Part shown: positions 8,601-16,877 of the stretch, one piece after another
Layout: each line of letters begins with the position of its first letter
Position numbering within the stretch: position 1 is the first letter of the stretch
The notes under the pieces: generated by a model
What the model was told of the DNA's origin: nothing
Seen by the model: only the letters and a program-made list of their open reading frames with translations
The model's database searches: none
Source of the DNA: Bradyrhizobium japonicum USDA 6
GTDB taxonomy: Bacteria; Pseudomonadota; Alphaproteobacteria; Rhizobiales; Xanthobacteraceae
DNA length: 64,000 nt
NCBI RefSeq assembly: GCF_000284375.1
Contig: NC_017249.1
Coordinates: forward strand, 7,123,001 to 7,187,000
Reading direction: 5' to 3'
Made by a program: the position numbers and the translations under genes

Positions 8601-8692
8601 TGGGCGGAAGCGGCCGGGCCGAAAGCTGGTGCCTGCTCTCTCTTGCGCGGGAAGGCGCTCAATGCGCTCCGCAATGCGAAGCGGATCAGTGC

Positions 8693-9598
8693 ATGGCGAT
8701 CATTGGCGAGATCACGCACACCACGACCTACCGCTATGCAAAGCCGGTGACGTTCGGCACGCACCGGGCGATGTTCCTGCCGCGGCGCGGCGCCTCGACC
8801 CGGCTGCTTCGCTGGTCCGCAGCTACCAGCCTGCCGTCAAAGGTGCATTGGGTCACCGACTCCCGCTCCAATGCCGTCACGGTGATGGACTTCAGCGAAC
8901 CCGGCAGCGAGCTGACATTCACGTTCAAGGTTCGTGGCGTCTATTTCGGCATCAAGGGTCTGGAGACATTTCCGCTGGAGCCCCGGGCCGAGCAGGTCCC
9001 CGTGCAGTACACCCCGGACGAATGGACCGACCTTGCCGGCTACCTGTGCCCGCACGCCGACGATGCAGACGGCAGCCATGCGGCGTGGACCAAGAGCTTC
9101 GTTGCCGGCGATCAGGATCGGACCGCCGACGTGCTGCGCCGAATGCTCGGCATGTTTCGCAGCGACTTCAGCTATCGCGGCAGAGATGCCGAAGGCACAC
9201 AGTCACCCGGCGAAACGCTGCGCACGAAATCGGGCACATGCCGGGACTTCGCCTGGCTGATGATCGAGACCTTGCGCCGGCTCGGCTTTGCCGCGCGCTT
9301 CGTCAGCGGCTATCTCTATGATGCGGCGCTCGATGGCGGCGCCGTGGGCATGACCGGCTCCGGCGCGACCCACGCATGGGTGCAGGTATTCCTGCCCGGC
9401 GCCGGCTGGCTGGATTACGATCCAACCAACAGTTTGAGCGTCGGCTTCGACCTCATTCCGGTGGCCATTGCGCGGCATCCGGGCCAGGCCGTGCCGCTGA
9501 CCGGCTCGTGGTTCGGCGATCCCGGCGACTATTTGGGCATGTCGATCAATGTCGCCGTCAACAAGATCGGCGAAATGCTCGATCCTTCGGAAGCGTAG
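8693..9598 (+). CDS. transglutaminase-like cysteine protease domain protein
   Basis: A 301-aa protein. The N-terminal beta domain (ITHTTTYRYAKPVTFGTHRAMFLPR) is the bacterial transglutaminase-like N-terminal region. The catalytic core follows: GTCRDFAWLMIETLRRLGFAARFVSGYL carries the nucleophilic Cys about residue 183, GATHAWVQVFLPGAGW the His, and LDYDPTN the Asp. No signal peptide is evident. Homologues are often predicted cytoplasmic peptidases or amidases of unknown substrate. I chose the ATG at 8693 because the N-terminal motif starts there. Confidence 0.85.
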   Translation: MAIIGEITHTTTYRYAKPVTFGTHRAMFLPRRGASTRLLRWSAATSLPSKVHWVTDSRSNAVTVMDFSEPGSELTFTFKVRGVYFGIKGLETFPLEPRAEQVPVQYTPDEWTDLAGYLCPHADDADGSHAAWTKSFVAGDQDRTADVLRRMLGMFRSDFSYRGRDAEGTQSPGETLRTKSGTCRDFAWLMIETLRRLGFAARFVSGYLYDAALDGGAVGMTGSGATHAWVQVFLPGAGWLDYDPTNSLSVGFDLIPVAIARHPGQAVPLTGSWFGDPGDYLGMSINVAVNKIGEMLDPSEA

Positions 9599-9629
9599 GC
9601 TACCGAGATAGGCGCGGCGGTCGCTGACC

Positions 9630-10460
9630 ATGGCATTTTATCGCAACAGCACGAAGAGACATGGGCCGCTCGACGCCGTCGCCGTCCCGTTTGAGGCCCT
9701 GAAGGGCAGGATCCGGCAACTTTACGAAGGCGACACGTTCGGCTGCATAAAATTCCGATACGCCCTGCTCGCGCTGGACATCGTCACGGTTCTGTTCATC
9801 ATCGCGACCTCGTTCCTGCCTCGCAACAGGGCCATCGAGTCCCTCGATGTCGTGTTCGGCGTGCTGATCCTTGCGGATTTCGCCGCACGGATGATCATCA
9901 GCCGTCAACCGCTGCATGACCTGGCGCGACTTTCGACCTGGACCGACATCGTCGTCATCATTTCGTTCCTTGCGCCGCTGGCCGGAGAGGCCGGCGGCTT
10001 CCTGCGCGCATTTCGAACTTTGCGGCTGCTGCGCGACTACCAAATGGTGGCGCGGCTCCGGATCGACAGCCCCTTCTTCCGGCGAAATGAGGAAGTGGTC
10101 TTTGCCGTCGCGAACCTCGGCGTGTTCATCTTCGTGATGACCGGGATCGTCTACGAGACGCAGAAGTCTCACAATCATCAGATCGCCAACTATGCCGACG
10201 CGCTCTACTTCACGGTCACCGCACTGACCACCACCGGCTTCGGCGACATCACCTTGCCCGGGACCGTCGGCCGCCTGATCACCGTCGTCATCATGATCTT
10301 TGGCGTGACCCTTTTCCTGAATCTCGCCAAGGCACTGCTCGCGCCCTCCAAGGTACGCTTCCCCTGTCCGGTTTGCGCCCTGCAGCGGCATGATGTGGAC
10401 GCCGTGCATTGCAAAGCTTGTGGCACCGTATTGAACATTCCCGATGAAGGCATGGACTAG
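9630..10460 (+). CDS. six-helix voltage-gated-type ion channel with C-terminal zinc ribbon
   Basis: A 276-aa ion-transport protein. Segments can be read as S1 (YALLALDIVTVLFIIATSF), S2 (VVFGVLILADFAARMII), S3 (DIVVIISFLAPLA), an arginine-rich S4 (FRTLRLLRDYQMVARLR) and S5 (FAVANLGVFIFVMTGIVY). The pore loop is TALTTTGFGDITLPGT and S6 is LITVVIMIFGVTLFLNLAKAL. The filter TTGFGD is a K+-channel variant of TVGYGD. After S6 come CPVC and CKAC, 15 residues apart, a four-cysteine zinc-ribbon pattern. It is probably a potassium channel; the ribbon is an uncommon tail. Confidence 0.83.
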   Translation: MAFYRNSTKRHGPLDAVAVPFEALKGRIRQLYEGDTFGCIKFRYALLALDIVTVLFIIATSFLPRNRAIESLDVVFGVLILADFAARMIISRQPLHDLARLSTWTDIVVIISFLAPLAGEAGGFLRAFRTLRLLRDYQMVARLRIDSPFFRRNEEVVFAVANLGVFIFVMTGIVYETQKSHNHQIANYADALYFTVTALTTTGFGDITLPGTVGRLITVVIMIFGVTLFLNLAKALLAPSKVRFPCPVCALQRHDVDAVHCKACGTVLNIPDEGMD

Positions 10461-10488
10461 GCTGCATGCCGGCGAGTGCCGCGGAGAG

Positions 10489-10520
10489 GCCCCCTCACCT
10501 CATGACCGGGGAGAGGGGGC
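10489..10520. terminator. hairpin between convergent genes
   Basis: GCCCCCTC at 10489-10496 pairs with GAGGGGGC at 10513-10520 across a 16-nt loop, in the 68-bp gap between the ion channel gene and the convergent uronate dehydrogenase. There is no strong U tract, so this is only a candidate bidirectional transcription end. Confidence 0.4.
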
Positions 10521-10528
10521 ATGGCATT

Positions 10529-11353
10529 TCAGCGCTTATTCCAGTCGATGATCCGGCTCGCATCGCCGTCGAACTCGTTGCTGCAGAACGCGCCGCCCTG
10601 GTAATGGTCGCCGACCGGATCCGGCTTCAGCTTGGCCTGCTCGGCCATCGCGTGCTCGCGGAAATCCTCGGCGCGGCCGGTGGGGCGATAGCCGAATTCG
10701 TAGGCGCGGTGGTTGTCCCACCAGGCCCGCTCGTTGAGGGAGGCGCCGTAGAAGACCTCGAAATGGATGTCGGGATGTTCGAGCCCGATGCGGCAGAGCT
10801 GCACGAGGTCGTCGGGCTTCAGCCAGATCGAGAGCCGGCGCTGGTCGAGCGGCATGTCGCCGAAATTGCCGATGCGCAGGCAGGTCACCTTCAGGCCGTG
10901 CTTGTCGGCGTAGAGCGCACCGACGGCCTCGCCGAACACCTTGCTGACGCCATAACGACCGTCGGGGCGCGGGGTGACGTCGGTCCCGATCCTGTGGTGG
11001 CGGGGATAGAAGCCGACGGCGTGGTTGGACGAGGCGAACACCACGCGCTTGACGCCCTTGCGGTAGGCGGCCTCGAACAAATTGTAGCCGCCGATGATAT
11101 TGGCCTGGAGGATTTGGTCCCAGGTGCCTTCGACCGAATAGCCGCCGAAATGGATGATGCCGTCGACGCCCTCGCAGATCGCCTCGCACTGCGCGAGATC
11201 GGCGAGATCCGCCGCCTTGAATTGTTCGTTCGCGCCGAGATCGGCGGGCGGCTTGATGTCGGAGAGCAGGAGATCCGGATAGATCGGCGGTAGCAGCTTT
11301 CGCAGGCTCGTGCCGATTCCGCCCGAAGCTCCCGTCATCAAAATACGCGGCAT
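10529..11353 (-). CDS. udh: NAD-dependent uronate dehydrogenase (SDR family)
   Basis: A 274-aa extended short-chain dehydrogenase/reductase. It has the nucleotide-binding GASGGIGTSL at the N-terminus, DGIIHFGGYSVEGTWDQILQANIIGGYNLFEA, FASSNHAVGFYP and the YGVSK catalytic Tyr/Lys motif about residue 140. It closely follows the remembered Agrobacterium uronate dehydrogenase, including SNH-x-x-G-x-YP, LYGVSK and GGxFxxN near the end. The enzyme oxidises D-galacturonate or D-glucuronate to the aldarolactone. It diverges from an SMP-30-type lactonase gene that could hydrolyse the product. The RBS is GAGGGA. Confidence 0.85.
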   Translation of the reverse strand: MPRILMTGASGGIGTSLRKLLPPIYPDLLLSDIKPPADLGANEQFKAADLADLAQCEAICEGVDGIIHFGGYSVEGTWDQILQANIIGGYNLFEAAYRKGVKRVVFASSNHAVGFYPRHHRIGTDVTPRPDGRYGVSKVFGEAVGALYADKHGLKVTCLRIGNFGDMPLDQRRLSIWLKPDDLVQLCRIGLEHPDIHFEVFYGASLNERAWWDNHRAYEFGYRPTGRAEDFREHAMAEQAKLKPDPVGDHYQGGAFCSNEFDGDASRIIDWNKR

Positions 11354-11444
11354 GTCTTCCCTCGCCTGTGGTGACCGATTTGCGGCCGTAGATAACTGAT
11401 GCTAGCAGACTTGGACAGAGGGAACGCAACAAAGAGACCTGCAC

Positions 11445-12413
11445 ATGAACGATGCATCGTCCCACACTCAAGGCTGGCGACCGGCGACCTATTACCCCGA
11501 TCCGGCGATAAAAGCACTGGACCCCCGCTTCGAAAAATACTGGCTGAAGCTGTCGGCCGTGGAGCGGCTGGCGACCGGCCTGCGCTGGGCCGAGGGTCCC
11601 GTGTGGTTCGGCGACGGGCGGTATCTGCTCTGCAGCGACATCCCGAACCAGCGCATCATCAAGTGGGAGGAGGAGACCGGCGCGGTCTCGAATTTCCGAA
11701 AACCCTCGAATTTCGCCAATGGTAACACCAGGGATCGCCAGGGCCGGCTGGTCACTTGCGAGCACGGCGGCCGTCGCGTGACCCGCACTGAGCATGACGG
11801 CGAGATCACCGTGCTGATGGATCAATTCAATGGCAAGCGATTGAACTCGCCGAACGATGTCGTTGTTAAATCGGACGGCTCGATCTGGTTCACCGATCCG
11901 ATCTTCGGCATCCTCGGCAATTACGAGGGCTACAAGTCCGAGCCCGAGATCGACATGAACGTCTACAGGCTCGACCCGGAGACCCGCAAGGCCACCGTCG
12001 TCGCCGAGGGTGTGCTTGGGCCGAACGGGCTTGCCTTCTCGCCGGACGAGAAGATCCTCTACCTCATCGAATCCCGCGGCGTGCCGACCCGCAAAATTCT
12101 CGCCTATGACGTTTCACCTTCCGGCGACAAGCTTTCGAACAAACGCGTCTTCGTCGATGCCGGCCCCGGCACGCCGGACGGATTCCGCGTCGACATCGAC
12201 GGCAATCTCTGGTGCGGCTGGGGCATGGGCGATCCCGAGCTCGACGGCGTCGTGGTGTTCGCGCCCGACGGCGTCATGATCGGCCGCATCGCGCTGCCCG
12301 AGCGCTGCGCCAATCTCTGCTTCGGCGGCGTCAAGCGCAACCGCCTGTTCATGGCGGCGAGCCAGTCGATCTACGCGCTGTATGTGAACACGCAGGGTGC
12401 GTTGGGGGGATAG
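11445..12413 (+). CDS. SMP-30/gluconolactonase family lactonase
   Basis: A 322-aa six-bladed beta-propeller metal-dependent lactonase. Signatures are RWAEGPVWFGDGRYLLCSDIPN with the metal-ligand Glu about residue 48, NSPNDVVVKSDGSIWFTDP, LGPNGLAFSPDEKILYL and TPDGFRVDIDGNLW (metal Asp). There is no signal peptide. Divergent transcription from udh, with about 90 bp between starts, suggests that it opens the aldarolactone made by uronate dehydrogenase. Related enzymes also act on gluconolactone or arabinolactone. Confidence 0.85.
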   Translation: MNDASSHTQGWRPATYYPDPAIKALDPRFEKYWLKLSAVERLATGLRWAEGPVWFGDGRYLLCSDIPNQRIIKWEEETGAVSNFRKPSNFANGNTRDRQGRLVTCEHGGRRVTRTEHDGEITVLMDQFNGKRLNSPNDVVVKSDGSIWFTDPIFGILGNYEGYKSEPEIDMNVYRLDPETRKATVVAEGVLGPNGLAFSPDEKILYLIESRGVPTRKILAYDVSPSGDKLSNKRVFVDAGPGTPDGFRVDIDGNLWCGWGMGDPELDGVVVFAPDGVMIGRIALPERCANLCFGGVKRNRLFMAASQSIYALYVNTQGALGG

Positions 12414-12434
12414 GCTCTCCACAGCGACGGTCTC

Positions 12435-12522
12435 GTAGGGTGGGCAAAGCGAAAAGCGTGCCCACCATTCCTTGCCGACTCGTGATGGTGGGCACGTCGC
12501 TACGCGCCTTTGCCCACCCTAC
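12435..12522. repeat. inverted repeat, GTAGGGTGGGC family
   Basis: GTAGGGTGGGCAAAG at 12435-12449 is matched by CTTTGCCCACCCTAC at 12508-12522, with nested GTGCCCACCAT / ATGGTGGGCAC inside. A second copy of the family lies at 18367-18457. This is a typical intergenic palindromic element with no coding content. Confidence 0.8.
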
Positions 12523-12533
12523 GAAATCTCTCC

Positions 12534-12623
12534 TCCGTCATTGCGAGCGAAGCGAAGCAATCCAGAATCTCTCCGCGGAGACAGTCTGGATTGCTTCGTC
12601 GCTCCGCTCCTCGCAATGACGGA
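12534..12623. repeat. inverted repeat, CCGTCATTGCGAG family
   Basis: TCCGTCATTGCGAGCGAAGC at the left end is mirrored by CCTCGCAATGACGGA at the right end. Inner arms are GAAGCAATCCAGA / TCTGGATTGCTTC. This is a widespread interspersed palindromic element of alphaproteobacteria and lies here between convergent genes. Confidence 0.8.
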
Positions 12624-12630
12624 ACAAAAA

Positions 12631-12658
12631 ACGCCGGAGCGGCTTCCCGCTCCGGCGT
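12631..12658 (-). terminator. intrinsic terminator of the aldehyde dehydrogenase gene
   Basis: ACGCCGGAGCGG (12631-12642) and CCGCTCCGGCGT (12647-12658) form a perfect 12-bp stem with a CTTC loop. On the minus strand the stem is followed by a run of Ts (plus-strand As at 12626-12631). It therefore terminates leftward transcription from the gene ending at 12681. Confidence 0.82.
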
Positions 12659-12680
12659 CTTGTTGTTCAGGCGCTAAAGC

Positions 12681-14111
12681 TCACGCCGCGTTGAAGCCCG
12701 CAACCGCCTTCACTTCGAGGAAGTCCTCGAGGCCGTACTTGCCCCACTCGCGGCCGTTGCCCGACTGCTTGTAGCCGCCGAACGGCGCGGTGCGGTCGTT
12801 CGGCACGCCCTGCAGGTTGACGTTGCCGGCGCGGATCTGCCGGCCGACGCGCTTGGCGTCCTCGACCGAAGCACCCGTGACGTAGCCAGCAAGGCCATAG
12901 GGCGTATCGTTGGCGATCTGCACCGCGTCGGCTTCGTCCTTGGAGCCGATGATGGTCAGCACCGGTCCGAAGATCTCTTCGCGCGCGATGGTCATCTCAG
13001 GCGTGACGTCGGCGAAGATGGTCGGACGGACATAGAAGCCCTTGTTGACGCCTTCGGGCAGGCCCGGGCCACCGGCGACGAGCGTTGCGCCCTCGTCGAT
13101 GCCCTTCTTGATCAGGCCCTGGATCTTGTCCCACTGGCCGCGGTTGACGACCGGGCCGATGGTGGTGCCTTCGGCGCGCGGATCGCCCGCCTTGGTCTTG
13201 TCGGCGACAGCCTTCGCGATCGCGGCGACTTCCTTCATCTTCGACAGCGGCACGATCATGCGCGAGGGCGCGTTGCAGGACTGGCCGGAGTTGTTGAACA
13301 TGTGCATCACGCCGCCGGTCACCGCCTTCGTGAGGTCGGCGCCTTCGAGAATGACGTTCGGCGACTTGCCGCCGAGCTCCTGGCTGACGCGCTTCACGGT
13401 CGGCGCGGCGCGCTTGGCCACGTCGATGCCGGCGCGGGTCGAGCCGGTGAACGAGATCATGTCGATGTCGGGATGCTCGCTCATGGCGGCGCCGACCTCG
13501 GGGCCGAGGCCGTTGACGAGGTTGAACACGCCCTTCGGCACGCCCGCTTCATGGAGGATTTCCGCGAAGATCAAAGCCGAGGTCGGAGTGAACTCCGACG
13601 GCTTCAGGATCATGGTGCAGCCGGCGGCAAGCGCGGGCGCGACCTTGCAGGCGATCTGGTTCAGCGGCCAGTTCCAGGGCGTGATCATGCCGACCACGCC
13701 GATCGGCTCGCGCAGCACCATGGCGGTGCCGACCGGTTCCTCGAAATGGTAGTTCTTGAGCACGTCGAGCGTGGTCATGAGATGGCCGAGGCCGGCGCCG
13801 GCCTGGAGCTTCTCCGCCATCGGCAGTGGCGCGCCCATCTCGTCGGAGACGGCAGCGCCGATCTCCTTGAGGCGGCCCTTGTAGATCTCGATGACTTTGG
13901 TGAGCAGCGCGACGCGCTCCTCGCGGCTGGTCTGGGAGAAGGTTGCAAAGGCGCGCTTGGCAGCAGTGACGGCCTTGTCGACGTCAGCCTTGGAGCCCAG
14001 CGCAACCTCGTACATCGCCTCTTCCGTCGCGGGATTGACCACGGCGGTGGACTTCTTGACGGCGGGATCGACCCAGGCGCCGTCGATGTAGAATTGCATG
14101 CGATTGACCAT
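12681..14111 (-). CDS. NAD(P)-dependent aldehyde dehydrogenase
   Basis: A 476-aa ALDH superfamily enzyme that oxidises an aldehyde to the acid. It has the cofactor region MITPWNWPLNQIACKVAPALAAG, the catalytic glutamate in SQELGGKSPNVIL, the catalytic Cys in NNSGQSCNAPSRM, and EEIFGPVLTI near the C-terminus. The start at 14111 (MVNRMQFYIDGAWVDP) follows AAGAGG; a longer frame to 14270 runs into a repeat-flanking region and is rejected. It stands alone between two repeats and ends at a strong terminator. Substrate unknown. Confidence 0.9.
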   Translation of the reverse strand: MVNRMQFYIDGAWVDPAVKKSTAVVNPATEEAMYEVALGSKADVDKAVTAAKRAFATFSQTSREERVALLTKVIEIYKGRLKEIGAAVSDEMGAPLPMAEKLQAGAGLGHLMTTLDVLKNYHFEEPVGTAMVLREPIGVVGMITPWNWPLNQIACKVAPALAAGCTMILKPSEFTPTSALIFAEILHEAGVPKGVFNLVNGLGPEVGAAMSEHPDIDMISFTGSTRAGIDVAKRAAPTVKRVSQELGGKSPNVILEGADLTKAVTGGVMHMFNNSGQSCNAPSRMIVPLSKMKEVAAIAKAVADKTKAGDPRAEGTTIGPVVNRGQWDKIQGLIKKGIDEGATLVAGGPGLPEGVNKGFYVRPTIFADVTPEMTIAREEIFGPVLTIIGSKDEADAVQIANDTPYGLAGYVTGASVEDAKRVGRQIRAGNVNLQGVPNDRTAPFGGYKQSGNGREWGKYGLEDFLEVKAVAGFNAA

Positions 14112-14264
14112 CGTTAACCTCTTCTTGGGGGCTTGGAGGGGGCGTTTCGGCAGGCATCCTTGCACGAAAGCGCCGGCAATTGAACCCGCCATATGCGGGG
14201 CCAGCGTTGCGGCGGACGGAGGATATATGAGCCGATGGCGGGAACGAGGCAAGGCTCCCGCCGA

Positions 14265-14362
14265 TGTCATTCCGGGACGCGCCCCTTGGCGCGGGCCCGG
14301 AATCCATACTCGACCGTGGTTATGGATTCCGGGCTCGACGCTACGCGTCGCCCCGGAATGAC
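14265..14362. repeat. inverted repeat, GTCATTCCGGG family
   Basis: GTCATTCCGGGACGC at the left and CCCCGGAATGAC at 14351-14362 face each other, with nested CCCGGAATCCATA / TATGGATTCCGGG arms. Another copy is at 60529-60608. It fills the gap between the aldehyde dehydrogenase start and the end of the E1-like gene. Confidence 0.8.
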
Positions 14363-14378
14363 GGGCTAGTTACCTCGA

Positions 14379-16742
14379 CTACACCGCCATCTTCCGGTGC
14401 AGCACCGGCGCGCCGGTGGTGAGGCTTTCCGCCGCATCGATGATGGCGTTGGCATCGATGCCGTAATGGCGGTAGAGGTCCGCGATGGTGCCGGTCTGGC
14501 CGAACTGCTCGACGCCGAGCGCCTCGGCGCGATGGCCGCGGACGCTGCCGAGCCAGCCGAGCGCCGAGGGATGGCCGTCGATCACGGTCACGATGCCGCA
14601 GTCGCGCGGCAGCGGCGCGAGCAGCTTTTCGATGTGGCTGAGATGCTGTACGCCACGCCGATCGCGCCGCAATTTCCGCGCAGCGGTCCAACCCGCATGC
14701 AGGCGATCCGCCGAGGTGATCGCGAGCAGGCCGATGTCGCGGCGGCTCTCGCCGATGAAGCCGGTCGCCTCGATCGCTTCGGGCGCGACCGCGCCGGTAT
14801 AGGCGATCACGACTTCGGCATTCGGCCCCGGCTTGCGCAGCCAATAGGCGCCGTCGGTGATGCCCTGCGCAAGCTCCGGCGTCATGATCCGCTGCGCCTG
14901 CTCGATGCCGCGCGTCGAGAGCCGTAAATAGACCGAGCCGCCCTCGCCCGGATCGCGCTGCATATGATCGAAGCCCCACGCCATGATCACGGCGAGCTCG
15001 TCGACGAAGGCCGGCTCGAACGAGGCGAGCCCGTCCTGCGCCATGCCGATCAACGGCGTCGCGATCGACTGGTGCGCGCCGCCTTCAGGCGCGAGCGTGA
15101 TGCCCGATGGCGTCGCTGCCACCATGAAGCGCGCGTCCTGGTAGCAGGCGTAGTTCAGCGCATCGAGGCCGCGCTCGATGAAGGGATCGTAGAGCGTGCC
15201 GACCGGCAGCAGCCGCTCGCCATTGATCTGGTGCGACAGACCGAGCGCCGAGAGCATGATGAACAGGTTCATCTCGGCGATGCCGAGCTCGAGATGCTGG
15301 CCCTTGGGCGAGAAGTCCCAATTGAACGTGGAGGGAATTTTCTCGCTGCGGAATAAGTCAGCCTTCTCGCCGCGCGCGAACAGGCCGCGCCGGTTCACCC
15401 ACGGACCGAGATTGGTCGAGACCGTGACGTCGGGCGAGGTCGTGACAATGCGTCTGGCCAATTCGCTGTCGCCGCGCGCGATCTCGTTCAGCACGAGGCC
15501 AAAGCCCTGCTGGGTGGACATCTGCGGCGACGGCTTGAACGCGAGTTGCTGGGGCACCTCGACGACGGGCGCGGTCAGCCGGCGGCCGTCCTGGTTGAAC
15601 GGCACGCGCGCGAGGAAGGCGTCGAGCTCGGCAGCGTCCTGCGCGAGGCCTTCGTACTTGTCCCATTCGTGGCCTGGACGGATGTTCTGGCTCTCGCGAT
15701 ATTTCTCCATCTGCGCGACCGTCATCAGGCCGGCGTGGTTGTCCTTGTGGCCCTGGAACGGCAGGCCAACGCCCTTGATGGTGTAGGCGATGAAGCAGAC
15801 CGGGCGATCGTGATCGATCGACTCGAACGCCTCCAGCATGCTCGCCATGTCGTGGCCGCCGAGGTTCGACATCAGCGCCAGCAGCTCCTCATCGCTCCGC
15901 CTGTCGATCAGCTTGGTGATCGGGCCCTGATCGCCGATCTCGTCGTGCAGATGCTTGCGGAAGGCGGCGCCGCCCTGAAAGCACAGCGCCGCGTAGAGCG
16001 CGTTCGGGCAATTGTCGATCCAAGCTTTGAGCGCCTCGCCGCCCGGCTCGGCAAAGGCTTCACGCATCAGGCGGCCATATTTCACGATCACCACGTCCCA
16101 ACCGAAATTGCGGAACATGGTCTCGAACTTTTCCCAGAGCCCCTCGCGCACGACGGCGTCGAGCGACTGCCTGTTGTAGTCGACCACCCACCAGGTGTTG
16201 CGAAGGCCGTGCTTCCAGCCTTCGGCGAGCGCTTCGAAAATGTTGCCCTCGTCCATCTCGGCATCGCCGACAAGGGCAATCATCCGCCCTTCGCGGCGAT
16301 CCTTCATCCAGCCATGCGCCTTGACATAGTCCTGCACCAGCGAGGCAAACAGCGTCTGCGCGACGCCGAGGCCGACGGAGCCGGTGGAGAAATCGACGTC
16401 GTCGACATCCTTGGTGCGCGAGGGATAGGACTGCGCGCCCTTGAACCCGCGAAAGTTCTCCAGCTTCTCGCGGGTCTGCCGGCCGAACAGATACTGGATG
16501 GCGTGGAACACCGGGCTCGCATGCGGCTTCACCGCGACGCGGTCTTCAGGGCGCAGCACGCTGAAATACAGCGCCGACATGATGGTGGCGAGCGAGGCGG
16601 ACGAGGCCTGGTGTCCCCCGACCTTGAGCCCGTCCGCGTTGGCGCGAATGTGGTTGGCGTGATGGATGGTCCATGACGACAGCCACAGCGCCTTGCAGGC
16701 CAGCGCGGTCAATGTGTCCAGACGGGCGGTATCAACGGGCAT
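14379..16742 (-). CDS. homodimeric pyruvate-dehydrogenase-E1/transketolase-like enzyme
   Basis: A 787-aa thiamine diphosphate enzyme. The N-terminal half resembles AceE-type E1: GSVGLGVAQTLFASLVQDY, then VGDAEMDEGNIFEALAEGWKH...VVDYNRQSLD as the TPP/Mg site, with GDA in place of GDG. The pyrimidine-binding half contains LELGIAEMNLFIMLSALGLS and GGAHQSIATPLIG. I chose the ATG at 16742 (MPVDTARLDTL); the longer frame overlaps the divergent regulator. No E2 or E3 gene is adjacent, so it may act alone or borrow housekeeping E2/E3. The divergent Lrp/AsnC regulator suggests amino-acid or 2-oxo-acid control. Confidence 0.8.
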   Translation of the reverse strand: MPVDTARLDTLTALACKALWLSSWTIHHANHIRANADGLKVGGHQASSASLATIMSALYFSVLRPEDRVAVKPHASPVFHAIQYLFGRQTREKLENFRGFKGAQSYPSRTKDVDDVDFSTGSVGLGVAQTLFASLVQDYVKAHGWMKDRREGRMIALVGDAEMDEGNIFEALAEGWKHGLRNTWWVVDYNRQSLDAVVREGLWEKFETMFRNFGWDVVIVKYGRLMREAFAEPGGEALKAWIDNCPNALYAALCFQGGAAFRKHLHDEIGDQGPITKLIDRRSDEELLALMSNLGGHDMASMLEAFESIDHDRPVCFIAYTIKGVGLPFQGHKDNHAGLMTVAQMEKYRESQNIRPGHEWDKYEGLAQDAAELDAFLARVPFNQDGRRLTAPVVEVPQQLAFKPSPQMSTQQGFGLVLNEIARGDSELARRIVTTSPDVTVSTNLGPWVNRRGLFARGEKADLFRSEKIPSTFNWDFSPKGQHLELGIAEMNLFIMLSALGLSHQINGERLLPVGTLYDPFIERGLDALNYACYQDARFMVAATPSGITLAPEGGAHQSIATPLIGMAQDGLASFEPAFVDELAVIMAWGFDHMQRDPGEGGSVYLRLSTRGIEQAQRIMTPELAQGITDGAYWLRKPGPNAEVVIAYTGAVAPEAIEATGFIGESRRDIGLLAITSADRLHAGWTAARKLRRDRRGVQHLSHIEKLLAPLPRDCGIVTVIDGHPSALGWLGSVRGHRAEALGVEQFGQTGTIADLYRHYGIDANAIIDAAESLTTGAPVLHRKMAV

Positions 16743-16827
16743 GGCAATGGCTCCCGGAAACAGGTCGGACGATGATACGCCTGCCGGCGGCGCCAAACTT
16801 CTCAATTTTTCGCGCCATGCCTCAAAA

Positions 16828-16848
16828 TATTGGGATATCTTACCAATA
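16828..16848. promoter_or_regulatory. candidate Lrp/AsnC-type operator between divergent genes
   Basis: TATTGG at 16828-16833 and CCAATA at 16843-16848 form a 6-bp inverted repeat over an AT-rich 9-bp centre (GATATCTTA). It sits 30 bp upstream of the regulator start and about 85 bp upstream of the E1-like gene. The length and AT-rich core fit Lrp-family sites. Confidence 0.5.
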
Positions 16849-16877
16849 GATCCCCACTTCAGACAGGTTTCATCCCA

